DNA of 46,177 nt from Planktothrix tepida PCC 9214 (GCF_900009145.1 NZ_LN889782.1:380953-427129), one strand, 5' to 3'; counted from the stretch's first letter, positions 1-8,787 are shown. The notes: generated by a model from the sequence alone, not told the origin. Translations and numbers: made by a program.

Positions 1-804
1 ATAGATAAATAAGGGGCGAGCTAGGGGTCGATATTTTTCAGCGTCCGTTGGATTTTGAGAAGGCATAATCGGCCCTGAACCCTTTTGGTTATCAATGGCT
101 AATGCTTTTAACGCCTCTGATTTTTTCTGATAATAAGCATAACCAAAATAGCCTAATCCATTGGGATCATTAATGATAGCTTGTTCAATAATTTCATCAT
201 CCTCACTGGCTTGATAATCCGTGCGACTAGCTCCTTCTGTTCCCACAATTGCGGCGGTAAAATAATCATAAGTTCCTGAATCTTTACCGGGGCCATAGAG
301 ATTAATCGGTTGGTTTGGCCAAGAAGCTCGAATTTGATTCCAAGTTTTAATTTTTCCTTCTGCTTGGGGTTCCCAAAGTTTCTTTAATTCCGCAACGGTG
401 ATATCCTGAGCCCAGGTATTTTTAGGATTAACTACAACGGTCAACGCATCAAAAGCAACAGGTAATTCTAGATAAGAAATATTATTTTTTTTACACACTT
501 CAATCTCTTCTTTTAAAATGGGTCGAGAAGCATTATTAATGTCCGTTTCTCCAGCACAAAATTTTCTAAAGCCACCTCCTGTTCCTGAAAAATTAACTGT
601 TATATCTATATCAGACGGACTCTGAGCATTGTAATCTTTAACAATTGTTTCAGTAATGGGATAAACGGTACTAGAACCATCAATATGAATGGGTTTTGTC
701 TGTTGGGTCTGACCTGGACTGCACGCCAAAAGCAGGGTAGAAGTCCCAACGGCTAAAGCTAAGGTTTTGAGAGAACTGGGCAATTTTGATAGTCTAGGAG
801 TCAT
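1..804 (-). CDS. pstS: Phosphate ABC transporter substrate-binding protein PstS (3' end cut by window edge)
   Basis: This is the periplasmic phosphate-binding lipoprotein that feeds the high-affinity PstCAB importer. The frame is open from the ATG at 804 to the left edge, so the C-terminus is missing (268 codons present). The N-terminus has a hydrophobic signal ending in a lipobox-like LLLAC, then the family motif [11 protein letters not shown], which contains the phosphate-contacting Ser/Thr residues, then NFSGTGGG and DSGTYDYF, all typical of PstS. A Pho box and an AT-rich hairpin lie just upstream (870-888 and 846-867), consistent with induction under phosphate starvation. The pstC/A/B genes would be expected beyond the left edge. 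The family call is firm; the substrate is inferred from the family. Confidence 0.93.
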   Translation of the reverse strand, partial: MTPRLSKLPSSLKTLALAVGTSTLLLACSPGQTQQTKPIHIDGSSTVYPITETIVKDYNAQSPSDIDITVNFSGTGGGFRKFCAGETDINNASRPILKEEIEVCKKNNISYLELPVAFDALTVVVNPKNTWAQDITVAELKKLWEPQAEGKIKTWNQIRASWPNQPINLYGPGKDSGTYDYFTAAIVGTEGASRTDYQASEDDEIIEQAIINDPNGLGYFGYAYYQKKSEALKALAIDNQKGSGPIMPSQNPTDAEKYRPLARPLFIY

Positions 805-845
805 AAAGTATCCCCTGTGACAGTTAGGGTTAGGCATATTAAAAT

Positions 846-867
846 CATATCAATTTTTTTTGATATG
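846..867 (-). promoter_or_regulatory. AT-rich perfect hairpin in the pstS leader
   Basis: CATATCAA and TTGATATG form a perfect 8 bp inverted repeat around six identical bases. It lies between the Pho box and the pstS start. It could be an operator or a leader hairpin overlapping the core promoter; its role is not known. Confidence 0.4.
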
Positions 868-869
868 TC

Positions 870-888
870 AAGTTAAAAAAAGGTTAAA
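870..888 (-). promoter_or_regulatory. Pho box upstream of pstS
   Basis: Read on the minus strand there are two units, TTTAACCT and TTTAACTT, separated by exactly 3 bp. This matches the cyanobacterial Pho box design of 8 bp PyTTAAPyPy(T/A) direct repeats with 11 bp spacing, bound by the PhoB-type regulator SphR. It lies 66-84 bp upstream of the pstS ATG, in the expected orientation. Confidence 0.65.
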
Positions 889-987
889 AATCTTTTATAA
901 CCCCTAAAGATGCTGAATAAGCCTGAGTCAGATGAGGAAAATTGTTATTGCTAATTTACCTTAATCATCTAATCTTTAAATGATTGA

Positions 988-1662
988 TTAAAACTTAGGT
1001 AACTGCCATAATTCCGGTTGAAATTCACTCAGAGAATTGAGAATTTGATCCGCTTCTTTATAAAGAGATTGATCCATATCTGATGCGGGAACAGCAACTA
1101 CTGACATTCCTGCCACTTTCGCTGCGGAAACCCCTGCTAAAGCATCTTCAAAGACTAAACAGTTTTCAGGTTTTGCCCCTAAACGTTGGGCAACTAATAG
1201 GAAAATATCGGGAGCAGGTTTACCATTTTTGAGTTCAGGATCATCCCCCCGAACAATTTCTTGAAATACAGAAAACCAGCCTTGATGACTTTGGGTTTTA
1301 GCCGTAAACGGACGAGTTCCTGAACTGGTCGCAACCGCTTGCGGAATGTTATGAAAAGCGAGATGTTGAGTCAGATGAACGGCTCCGTCCAAGGGCAAAA
1401 CATGGGGGTATAATTCATAAATAATCGCGTCTTTTTGTTTTAGAAATTCTTCAACGCTGAGAGATAAATCTAACTCTTGAATCAGAAGTTTTGCTGAATC
1501 ATGGGATTTTCTGCCCCTAACTTTGCAACTCAAACTATGTTCAATCGTTTTACCATAACGGTGAGCAACGATTTGATTTACTCTAGCATGAAGGGGTTCT
1601 GTGTCTAACAGTAGACCATCTAGGTCGTAAATAACATGAGTAATTTTTTTAAAGTTAGGCAT
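988..1662 (-). CDS. HAD-superfamily hydrolase, beta-phosphoglucomutase/GS1-like
   Basis: A 224-residue haloacid dehalogenase phosphatase or mutase. Motif I is DLDG with nucleophile Asp13 and acid/base Asp15, motif II is the TSSG near 112-115, motif III is Lys148 in NGKPAPD, and motif IV is the ED pair at 172-173. The long insert between motifs I and II is a C1-type helical cap. The DLDGLLLDTEPLH opening is shared with GS1/HDHD1-type enzymes and sugar-phosphate phosphatases, so the substrate is probably a small phosphorylated sugar or nucleoside, but the sequence does not decide it. It stands alone between pstS and the 2H phosphoesterase on the same strand, with gaps over 100 bp, so co-transcription is uncertain. 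Confidence 0.85.
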   Translation of the reverse strand: MPNFKKITHVIYDLDGLLLDTEPLHARVNQIVAHRYGKTIEHSLSCKVRGRKSHDSAKLLIQELDLSLSVEEFLKQKDAIIYELYPHVLPLDGAVHLTQHLAFHNIPQAVATSSGTRPFTAKTQSHQGWFSVFQEIVRGDDPELKNGKPAPDIFLLVAQRLGAKPENCLVFEDALAGVSAAKVAGMSVVAVPASDMDQSLYKEADQILNSLSEFQPELWQLPKF

Positions 1663-1792
1663 TGGTGCATGGATAAAGCGTTAAAGTTATTATGAAGGAA
1701 ATTGATCCATAAATCAAGTCTCAGGATAGGCGGAAATCTTAGAGATAGATTAAGGATAAAAATCAAGAAAAGTTGAACTTAACACTTTTCCC

Positions 1793-2341
1793 TTATGCTT
1801 TTAACAGCCAAGATTGATGACAAGTCCAGGACTGCTCAAGATGTCTTTGATAAAATCTTAATTCCCAATCTACTTGAGCTTGGGGATTAATTCTAATTTG
1901 AGCTAGATGTTTTAATTGTTCAGCGTGTTCGGGTTGAAATTCATACGCTAAACTCAAATGCAGCCAAGTTTTTAATCGTAAGGCTTCAAGACGAGTGGGT
2001 GAATTTGCTAATTGAGCAAAATGAATCATTAGAGAGGGAATTCCTTCAGTTTTTAATTCTAAACCATACCAATGAGTTTGAAAGGTCATTTTTATGACAT
2101 CAAGTTTAAGCGGTGTTGCCGTTGATTTTGCAGTATTGTAAGCCGTTTCTAATGCTTGAATATACACATTAATGGATGATATTTCATCGTTAAAAAATCC
2201 GGTTAAGGTACAATGGGGCATATAATTATGGGCTGCATTAAAGCCACATAAATCTAAACTTTCTTGATAAAATGCTTGAATTTGTCCAGCTAATTCACCT
2301 TGAGGACAAGCATAAACAATAAATTGACTTGATGACATCAT
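1793..2341 (-). CDS. 2H phosphoesterase superfamily protein (LigT/CPDase-like)
   Basis: A 182-residue protein with the two H-x-(T/S)-x signatures of the 2H superfamily: HCTL at 43-46 and HLSL at 128-131, about 85 residues apart as in 2'-5' RNA ligase-like and cyclic phosphodiesterase proteins. These histidines act on 2',3'-cyclic phosphates or 2'-5' bonds in characterised members; the substrate here is unknown. Two adjacent ATGs (2341 and 2338) could serve as start. Only 8 bp upstream, in the same direction, is the stop codon of a truncated glutathione S-transferase stump, so the gene may now be transcribed through that remnant. Confidence 0.75.
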   Translation of the reverse strand: MMSSSQFIVYACPQGELAGQIQAFYQESLDLCGFNAAHNYMPHCTLTGFFNDEISSINVYIQALETAYNTAKSTATPLKLDVIKMTFQTHWYGLELKTEGIPSLMIHFAQLANSPTRLEALRLKTWLHLSLAYEFQPEHAEQLKHLAQIRINPQAQVDWELRFYQRHLEQSWTCHQSWLLKA

Positions 2342-2349
2342 ATTTTTGA

Positions 2350-2481
2350 TTAAGAAACGTGTTGAGATTGATCGCCATCTAACTCGATAAAAACCGATTC
2401 AAATTCTATTTGCTTTTCTAATAATAGAAGCCAAACTCGCTGGGTATTGATTGAAAAGGGAGTATGGTATAACTTTAACAT
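2350..2481 (-). pseudogene. Glutathione S-transferase N-terminal stump
   Basis: A 43-codon frame starts at the ATG at 2481 and begins MLKLYHTPFSINTQRVW, followed by LLLLEKQIEFESVFIEL. This is the beta1-alpha1-beta2 part of a thioredoxin-fold GST N-domain: a K-L-Y start, T-P-x-S in the active-site loop, and helix 1 leading into strand 2. The frame then ends at a TAA. The rest of the roughly 200-residue enzyme is absent, including the cis-proline and the helical C-domain. It looks like the broken 5' end of a GST gene joined to the 2H phosphoesterase gene by deletion. The family call rests on pattern recognition over a short stretch. Confidence 0.5.
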
Positions 2482-2683
2482 GATGAATGTGTCCTAAAAC
2501 AAATCATAGAACTATTATAAACCCCTTGATGAAATTATTCTCATGAGTACCGGATTGTTATTAAAGTCTAGGGATCGGTAAAAAATTAGATAATTTGATG
2601 ACAAGACGCTAACAGATGCTAAGATTATTAAAGATATCTTGATCGGTCTAACCCCCGACTCTTTATTTAATTGCTGATTTGGA

Positions 2684-3412
2684 ATGAGCCTTAATCCTGT
2701 CCCGATGCACCTTCAAGTTGCTGAACGAATTCGACACAATATTAAACAAGGAATTTATCGAGTTGGAGAGCAATTACCTCAAGAAAGTTTATTAAGTCAA
2801 TGTTTTAATGTAAATCGTCATATTATCAGACGAGCGATCGCTTGTTTAAAAAGTGAAGGCGTGTTAAATACCGAACCAGGGCGAGGGATTTTTGTGACTA
2901 AGAAACCGATTATTTATCCTCTAGGGAAACGAGTCCGTTATAATGAAATTCTGATTAATCAAGGCTTAGAACCTAGTTTCCAATTGTTAAAATGTATAGA
3001 AATTAAAGCGGATCTTTTAGTGGCTAATCATTTAGAAATTCTCGTGGGAGAATCCGTTGCTTGGATTGAACGTTTAATGTTTGCCAATAATGTACCGATT
3101 TCTATTACAAGTAGCTATTTTCCCCTAGACTATTTTCCGAATTTGTTAGCCTATGAAGCCCAAATGTGGTCAATTTCCCGACTCCTGAGAGAAATCTATG
3201 GCTGTGATCATTTACGGCGAAATACGTGGATTTCTTCTCGCCTTGTTGATGCTGACGATGCTCAATTATTGCACATATCAACAACCAGTTCTATTTTACG
3301 AGTTGAATCAATTAATGTCGATCAACATAATCATATTATTGAGTATGGAATTACCCGCTTTCGAGGGGATCAAATCGAACTAGGTTTAGGATCTCAATGT
3401 CTTTCCCTATAA
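2684..3412 (+). CDS. phnF: GntR/HutC-family transcriptional regulator with UTRA domain, PhnF-like
   Basis: A 242-residue regulator. Residues 1-70 form a GntR winged helix-turn-helix (MHLQVAERIRHNIKQGIY, then LPQESLLSQCFNVNRHIIRRA and GRGIFV at the wing). Residues about 90-235 form a UTRA ligand-binding domain ending in the conserved (E)YGITRFRGDQIEL strand. The pattern fits PhnF, the repressor of phosphonate uptake and C-P lyase genes, but no phn genes are in this window. The target and ligand are therefore inferred, and other HutC-subfamily roles remain possible. It is the first rightward gene after a leftward cluster, so it has its own promoter in the 200 bp before it. Confidence 0.75.
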   Translation: MSLNPVPMHLQVAERIRHNIKQGIYRVGEQLPQESLLSQCFNVNRHIIRRAIACLKSEGVLNTEPGRGIFVTKKPIIYPLGKRVRYNEILINQGLEPSFQLLKCIEIKADLLVANHLEILVGESVAWIERLMFANNVPISITSSYFPLDYFPNLLAYEAQMWSISRLLREIYGCDHLRRNTWISSRLVDADDAQLLHISTTSSILRVESINVDQHNHIIEYGITRFRGDQIELGLGSQCLSL

Positions 3413-3621
3413 TATTATTATATTATTATTAAGTTTATTTACAATAATTTTCAAGCCTAAATTGGGGTACATCATAAAGGTTTTAAGTTAAATTTAAGTT
3501 AAAATAGTTTAATTTTGGGTAAAAATTAAAACTTGATAAACAAAAGATGATTTTTATTGAGAAAAAATAAAATTTGTAAAATTAATTTAAAATTAAGCTT
3601 TGAATTTTACACAAAACCCCC

Positions 3622-3650
3622 TTGACTTTGAGCCAGTTTTTATCTATGAT
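3622..3650 (+). promoter_or_regulatory. Sigma-70-type promoter before the small gene at 3709
   Basis: TTGACT at 3622-3627 and TATGAT at 3645-3650 are separated by 17 bp, a near-consensus housekeeping promoter. Transcription would start near 3657, about 50 nt before the ATG at 3709. Confidence 0.55.
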
Positions 3651-3708
3651 TAAAACTTAATTGTTAAACAAACAAAACAATTAAAATTAGCAGTGTTTGG
3701 ATACAAAG

Positions 3709-3924
3709 ATGAGACTAACTCCAGATTTTTCTGATCGAACTCAGGTTGATCATTGGGAGACTCAGATGCCTTGTGTATCGGATCAAGCTCAATTGGAAGC
3801 GTTTGCTACGGATATCACTCAAATCTTTAGCTTAGAAACCGATGGAAGACTGTCTCCAAAGCAAGCCTATAGCCAAATTAAAACCTTGATGACTAAATTA
3901 AAAACTCAGGTGATAGGAGACTAA
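3709..3924 (+). CDS. Small conserved cyanobacterial protein of unknown function
   Basis: A 71-residue acidic, helical protein starting at the ATG at 3709; a TTG four codons upstream is a less likely start. The second half (LEAFATDITQIFSLETDG, then RLSPKQAYSQIKTLM) resembles small cyanobacterial proteins of the DUF7219 type, in which a helix pair is followed by a G-[KR]-[IL]-[SP]-P-x-x-A-Y-x-x-I motif. That resemblance is from memory and untested. The N-terminal part is unlike those relatives. A good promoter lies 60 bp upstream, so the gene is probably expressed on its own. No function is proposed. Confidence 0.6.
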   Translation: MRLTPDFSDRTQVDHWETQMPCVSDQAQLEAFATDITQIFSLETDGRLSPKQAYSQIKTLMTKLKTQVIGD

Positions 3925-4056
3925 ACTGAATTTTAGAAACCTGATTACAGATGAAGAGTTATAAATTTTGATCACGAAGATCAGTTCTACTTTTTCGTGC
4001 GATAGATTGCAGAATAAGACCAGTACAATAAAGATTAGAACCCGTATATTTTTAAA

Positions 4057-5043
4057 ATGGAAATCAATACTCATCCTCAAACCCAAACTTTAGGATATTG
4101 GGCTGTAAAAGCGATTCAAAAACATCTGGAAAAAGTCATAAGTCATGAATCTGATGTTTTAAAAGATGATGATCCTGAAGAACTCCATCAAATGCGCGTG
4201 GGAATGCGACGGTTACGTTCAGCGATTGTTGGCTTTGCTCCAGTTTTAGACTTACCCGAATCGGCTGAAGATGAAAAAATAGGTAAGATTGCACGGCGTT
4301 TGGGGAAGTTACGAGATTTAGACGTATTATTAGAAACCTTACAAAACCATTATTATCCCCATTTACCCTCATCAGAACAAGAAATCCTAGATAAAATATT
4401 AATGAGTTGGGTGAAACAACGTCACAAAGCCTTTCGACTTGTGGAGTGGGTTTTAGACCATAAAACCTATAAAAACTTGAAAGAAGATTTACAAAATTGG
4501 ATCAAAGAACCTTGTTTTACTCCACTGGAAAAGCTACCCATTAATGAAGTTCTTCCCGATTTATTACTCCCCCAAATCAGTGAGTTATTCTTACATTCCG
4601 GTTGGCAAGTGGGTGAAGATCAAGTTAACCCTATTTCTTTGGAAACTTTAGAAGAAATTTTAGATAAACAGGGAAAATCTTTGCATAGCTTAAGAAAGCA
4701 AGTTAAACGAGTGCGTTATCAAATGAATTTATTTACGGATTTCTATTCTTCTACCTATTCCAACTATTTAGAAGATATAAAAGCGATTCAGGAGTGTTTA
4801 GGTGATATTCAAGATAGCATGGTTTTAGGAGAAAAAATAGCCGAAGAGATACCCTCCAAAATCAACTCCAAACTCCCAACTTTTATGAGCGTATTAGCCC
4901 AAAATCGTTATGAATCTTGGCAAAAATGGGAACAATTACAACGTCAGTATTTAAAGCCGGAAACTCGTTATCAATTTCGATCAGAATTGCTGCATCCTGT
5001 TACAGAAACAGGAAACCGTAAAGATGAGAAGGAGGAAGAATAA
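4057..5043 (+). CDS. CHAD domain-containing protein
   Basis: A 328-residue all-helical protein covering one CHAD domain (conserved histidine alpha-helical domain). Conserved basic helices are visible: LHQMRVGMRRLRSA near residues 44-57, ARRLGKLRDLDVLL around 92, and LHSLRKQVKRVRYQ around 213. Their His, Arg and Lys residues line the positively charged surface that binds polyphosphate in characterised CHAD proteins. No triphosphate-tunnel (CYTH) domain is fused, so it probably binds polyphosphate rather than hydrolysing it. With pstS and a PhnF-like regulator nearby it fits a phosphate-storage theme. The C-terminus is a charged, probably disordered tail. Confidence 0.88.
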   Translation: MEINTHPQTQTLGYWAVKAIQKHLEKVISHESDVLKDDDPEELHQMRVGMRRLRSAIVGFAPVLDLPESAEDEKIGKIARRLGKLRDLDVLLETLQNHYYPHLPSSEQEILDKILMSWVKQRHKAFRLVEWVLDHKTYKNLKEDLQNWIKEPCFTPLEKLPINEVLPDLLLPQISELFLHSGWQVGEDQVNPISLETLEEILDKQGKSLHSLRKQVKRVRYQMNLFTDFYSSTYSNYLEDIKAIQECLGDIQDSMVLGEKIAEEIPSKINSKLPTFMSVLAQNRYESWQKWEQLQRQYLKPETRYQFRSELLHPVTETGNRKDEKEEE

Positions 5044-5069
5044 CCTTCTTCCCATCTCTAAAAATAAAT

Positions 5070-6770
5070 TTAAGGTTGAGTTTTAGGTGCAGTATTCGGC
5101 TGGGTTGTTGGGGTTTTAACTTTAACAAAAATATCATAACGACTGGTGCGATCATTTAGAATAGCTGTTGTTAATCCAATTGATTGAATCGCATCAATCC
5201 AGATTTTTTGCTGAGGGGGAAGTTGAGGTAATGATAAGGTTCTGACATTCGGATCAAACACTCGTTCAACATTCATAAAAAAGTTACCATTGTTGGGGTT
5301 AAGTCCCATCGGAATACTTTGTTGAAATACTGGGTTAGAGGTAATAGGAACCGAAGGTAAAGGAACAATTTGATCCGCAACTGATCCCCCCAAAGTGATA
5401 TAAGCCACATTTCCGTCTAACCAACCCCGAGTTACCACAAATCCTCCAAAGGGAGAAACCCATTGCATTGCGGGTTGATCTTTAATTTTAACTTCACTCA
5501 CCTTAAATTGTTTATTCTTCATCACCTCATCTAACTGGGTAAACGTTTTATCGGTTGCATTGCGATCAGAAACTTTTACCATTAATACTAATCCCGCCAC
5601 AAATCGTTCTAAAGCTCTGGGATTTGGAGTTGATGGAATTAAAGATAAAGCAAATTCTCCATTCATCCCCTTGAGAACATCCTTTTCTAATTCCATCCCC
5701 GTTGCAGATTTAAAACTAGAACTCAAAACTTGAGGATTAAATGGTGCGATGGGATTAGCATTTGCACCTTGGGTATAATCTTCCCAAACTTGTTTTAAAT
5801 TACTTCCAGAAACCATGATTAATGTATTTTCTGGAATTTGTTTGAGGATGTCTTGCGCTCTATTCTCAACGGTAAATTTTTTCTGACTATTGGGTCTTAA
5901 CCAAGACACGGCTTTAAACCCAACACCTTGAGATTCTAAATTAATATTAGTTGCTAATCCTTGATGTTGTTGAACTTGTTCTAAATTTTTCTCAGGAATG
6001 GGATTTCGAGAACGGTAAGATGCCACTGTGGTAGCGACGGGAATATTGAGATAAACTTGAGCAAAGGGATTTCCGGTTTTAATCGTATCCAAAGCCGCCG
6101 CATATCCTGGAGTTCTCGCTAAAGAACCTGAACCCCGATAGGTATCAATGGCGCGTTCTGTTGCATTGGGATCAGTTGTCACCACTAAGAAATCCTGTCC
6201 CAAAACCGCAATAGAATAATTTTGTTTGGGATTTCCTTTGGTTTCAATAATATCAATTCCTCGATAAGATCGTTGAGTAGTTTGACCTTGAGGTAAGGTT
6301 TTCGGTTGTGATAATAATTCTTTAGCTTTGGCGGGGTTAGCAATCGGAAATACTATCACTGTCGCTTGTTGATTTAAGGTTGTGGATGCTTCCGTACTGG
6401 GAGGAGTTCCTGATAGTAAACTAGAATTTGGTAAAAAGGCAATCATCACTTCTTTTCCGACCCAAGGCTGAATATCTTTCTGATAATCATAGCCATTCTC
6501 GGTTAATACCCGATTTTGCCAATCGTTCAAGACTTGTTTTAACGCGGCTTGAGATTGGGGTGTACCATATTGCTTTAATTTGTCCCATTGTTGGGTATCT
6601 GTGGACAGAGATACAGCCACCATTGCTTCGGAGGGAACAACATTTGCACCGAGGGGAACACCTTCTAAAAATTTACGCGAAACTAAGGTATAGTAAGCGG
6701 CAATTCCACCCCCAACAAGCAGTACCGCAACTCCCACCGTTAAAATTAAATTAGGTTTTATTTTTTGCAT
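5070..6770 (-). CDS. DUF3352 domain-containing membrane-anchored protein
   Basis: A 566-residue protein typical of the cyanobacterial DUF3352 family. It has one N-terminal transmembrane segment (LILTVGVAVLLVGGGIAAYY) and a long extracytoplasmic part. Recognisable stretches are PSEAMVAVSLSTD near the start, QPWVGKEVMIAFLP, and repeated beta-rich units of the type found in these proteins (LVVTTDPNATERAID; MNGEFALSLIPS). The biochemical role of the family is not established. I chose the ATG at 6770, which puts the hydrophobic segment directly after MQKIKPN; a TTG nine codons upstream at 6797 is unlikely. It converges with the CHAD gene, with a 26 bp gap between stop codons and no clear terminator. 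Confidence 0.82.
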   Translation of the reverse strand: MQKIKPNLILTVGVAVLLVGGGIAAYYTLVSRKFLEGVPLGANVVPSEAMVAVSLSTDTQQWDKLKQYGTPQSQAALKQVLNDWQNRVLTENGYDYQKDIQPWVGKEVMIAFLPNSSLLSGTPPSTEASTTLNQQATVIVFPIANPAKAKELLSQPKTLPQGQTTQRSYRGIDIIETKGNPKQNYSIAVLGQDFLVVTTDPNATERAIDTYRGSGSLARTPGYAAALDTIKTGNPFAQVYLNIPVATTVASYRSRNPIPEKNLEQVQQHQGLATNINLESQGVGFKAVSWLRPNSQKKFTVENRAQDILKQIPENTLIMVSGSNLKQVWEDYTQGANANPIAPFNPQVLSSSFKSATGMELEKDVLKGMNGEFALSLIPSTPNPRALERFVAGLVLMVKVSDRNATDKTFTQLDEVMKNKQFKVSEVKIKDQPAMQWVSPFGGFVVTRGWLDGNVAYITLGGSVADQIVPLPSVPITSNPVFQQSIPMGLNPNNGNFFMNVERVFDPNVRTLSLPQLPPQQKIWIDAIQSIGLTTAILNDRTSRYDIFVKVKTPTTQPNTAPKTQP

Positions 6771-6864
6771 GATAATAGCAACGATGGCTGTAGGCAACCA
6801 GTAAACAATAATGATTGAGTATCGAGGGAGATTTTAACCCAGGGGGTTGCACTTTGCAAATTCA

Positions 6865-8052
6865 TCACCGGGTAGACGCTTTTTCATCTTCAGGATGGGA
6901 AACACTATTAAACCAACCTCGTCGCCAGAAGAAAAAGAATAAGGCTAAAGCAATTATAAACATCAAGGTCAAACAGACCGGATAACCCCAATACCAATTG
7001 AGTTCAGGCATATTTAAAGGGGAAGTATCCGGGTTAAAATTCATTCCATATACCCCAGCCACAAAGGTTAGAGGAATAAAAATCGTTGAAATTACGGTGA
7101 GTAACTTCATAATTTCATTCATTTTATTGCTCATAGAAGACATATAAATTCCCATTAAATCGGACGATAACTCTCGATAAGTTTCGACCATATCTCGAAC
7201 TAAAATTGTATGATCATAACAATCTCGTAAGTAAACCCGAACCTCTGGGCTAATTAAATCACTTCCATCTCGAATTAACACATTAATGGCTTCTCGTTGC
7301 GCCCAAATTGCCCGTCTAAGGGTAAATAAATCTCGACGAATACTATAAATTTTAGCTAGATTTTTAGGAACTGGATTAAAGACAACCTCGTCTTCTAATT
7401 CTTCTAAAATATCTCCATATTCTTCTAATACAGGGAAAAATCCATCAATAATGGCATCTAAAATCGCATAAGCTAAATAATCGACTCCTTGTTTGCGAAT
7501 AATCCCTTGATTATAACGAATGCGATCGCGCACAGGTTGTAAACAATCATATTCTGCTTCTTCCTGTACCGTTAGCAAATAATTTTTGCCTAAAATAATA
7601 CTAACTTGTTCTTTATGTAGTGGATCTTCACCTGGCTTAAGAGTTACCATCCAGGCAACAATCACCAGTTGATCATCATATTCTACCACTTTAGGACGTT
7701 GGGGAACATTCACCACATCTTCTAAAGCAATGGGATGTAAATTAAACACCTTTGCCATTCGTTCCCAAGTGTCTTGATTTCCTAATCCTAAAATATCTAA
7801 CCAAGAAACAGAATGAGTATCTAAATAAGGCGCACATTCTTCCGGTGTCGTTAATTTTAAACGAGTCGCCATCCCATCGTTATAATCAATTAAAACCATC
7901 TCCGGTGGCGGATCATCCGCTTCCACATCTAATGTTCCGGGGGGTGTACCCGGATCATCATAAAAATAATCTAAATTTGATTCTTCTTCTTCCTCATCCT
8001 CATCTTTTACAGAATCAATCGCGGCTGTTGAAAGTTTCATACTATGGGTCAT
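6865..8052 (-). CDS. corA: CorA-family magnesium/cobalt transporter
   Basis: A 395-residue CorA channel. A large cytosolic N-terminal domain (to about 325) is rich in acidic and helical segments. It is followed by the two C-terminal transmembrane helices, with the invariant GMN selectivity motif at 336-338 (VYGMNFNPD) in the loop after TM1. Conserved features include PQRPKVVEYDDQ in the alpha/beta domain and the willow-helix residues before TM1. The first 40 residues form an unusually acidic extension (DEDEEEEE and DDPGTPPG). CorA proteins form pentamers in the plasma membrane that admit Mg2+ and are gated by cytosolic Mg2+. It is a single gene; no metal-sensing leader was recognised in the 150 bp upstream. 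Confidence 0.95.
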   Translation of the reverse strand: MTHSMKLSTAAIDSVKDEDEEEEESNLDYFYDDPGTPPGTLDVEADDPPPEMVLIDYNDGMATRLKLTTPEECAPYLDTHSVSWLDILGLGNQDTWERMAKVFNLHPIALEDVVNVPQRPKVVEYDDQLVIVAWMVTLKPGEDPLHKEQVSIILGKNYLLTVQEEAEYDCLQPVRDRIRYNQGIIRKQGVDYLAYAILDAIIDGFFPVLEEYGDILEELEDEVVFNPVPKNLAKIYSIRRDLFTLRRAIWAQREAINVLIRDGSDLISPEVRVYLRDCYDHTILVRDMVETYRELSSDLMGIYMSSMSNKMNEIMKLLTVISTIFIPLTFVAGVYGMNFNPDTSPLNMPELNWYWGYPVCLTLMFIIALALFFFFWRRGWFNSVSHPEDEKASTR

Positions 8053-8197
8053 AACCAGTTCCCCAGAAGGTGAATTGAATGGGTTTACAAGTCAAAAAAC
8101 TAATGCTAGTTTATCGATTTTTCTTGAGAATATAGTACAACAGAACTAAAATTATTTACATTTTAACTCAAAATCATAAAAAGTTTTTTATGATTAT

Positions 8198-8650
8198 TTA
8201 TAAAATTTTAAATTCTCTTAAAGCAGGTAAAAAGTTTTTATTTTCATGGCTAGGACGGCTCAACTTTAGTAAAGCAAATCGTTGTAATTGCGTTAAATTC
8301 TGCCAGTGTTTTAACGTGATCTCAACCCCCATTTCCTCTGCTTTTTGCTGCACAATATCCGGTAATTCAGTAGAATCTAACCAAAGTGGATGATCATCAA
8401 TCGGTAAATCCTTTAATGGGATATTAGTATATTGTTCTGCTAATTGATACAATAAACTCCGATATCCTGCCATTTCTTCTGGTGTACTCATCGGATTTTC
8501 TACTAATTGTTGACGAACCTCATGGGGAAATTTATTCCAATGTTCTAACTTCAATTTAACCCCGCAGCTATCCAGTTTATACCGCACAACCATCGGAATA
8601 CAATTCAAAGCTTTAACAAAATCCTGTTCAAATTCAAACAAATTGTTCAT
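8198..8650 (-). CDS. Nitrate-reductase-associated protein family
   Basis: A 150-residue protein that I recognise as the conserved cyanobacterial 'nitrate reductase associated protein' family, from the opening FEFEQDFVKALNCIPM, the middle VRYKLDSCGVKLKLEHW and the ending LTQLQRFALLKLSRP. In many cyanobacteria this gene sits near narB or nitrate assimilation genes, hence the name; no such genes are in this window and its biochemical role is unknown. It contains no catalytic signature or membrane segment. The start at 8650 is followed immediately upstream by short tandem repeats, so promoter signals must lie in or beyond those repeats. Confidence 0.8.
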   Translation of the reverse strand: MNNLFEFEQDFVKALNCIPMVVRYKLDSCGVKLKLEHWNKFPHEVRQQLVENPMSTPEEMAGYRSLLYQLAEQYTNIPLKDLPIDDHPLWLDSTELPDIVQQKAEEMGVEITLKHWQNLTQLQRFALLKLSRPSHENKNFLPALREFKIL

Positions 8651-8787
8651 ATTACGAATTACGAATTACGAATGGGGAATGGGCAATGAATAGGCAATAG
8701 GCAATAGGCAATAGGAAACAGAAATTTCTCCCCTCGCTTCCCCTGCTCCCCTTGTCCCCTTGTCCCCTTGTCCCCTTGTCCCCTTGT
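8651..8787 (+). repeat. Block of short tandem repeats (STRR-like heptamers and octamers)
   Basis: Three different arrays follow one another between two genes: ATTACGA three times from 8651, TAGGCAA three times from 8691, and CCCCTTGT five times at 8748-8787. Heptanucleotide STRRs of this kind are common between genes in filamentous cyanobacteria and are prone to slippage. Confidence 0.8.

Noticed and set aside
2640-2656. GGTCTAACC just before the phnF-like gene as a possible GntR operator
   Set aside because: It is an imperfect short palindrome that occurs by chance often; one site without a partner is not enough.
3198-3383. Second frame inside the PhnF-like gene
   Set aside because: It is a shadow frame within a well-supported domain of the regulator.
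8190-8393. Rightward frame of 67 codons opposite the nitrate-reductase-associated gene
   Set aside because: It is antisense to a recognised gene, and its composition mirrors that gene.
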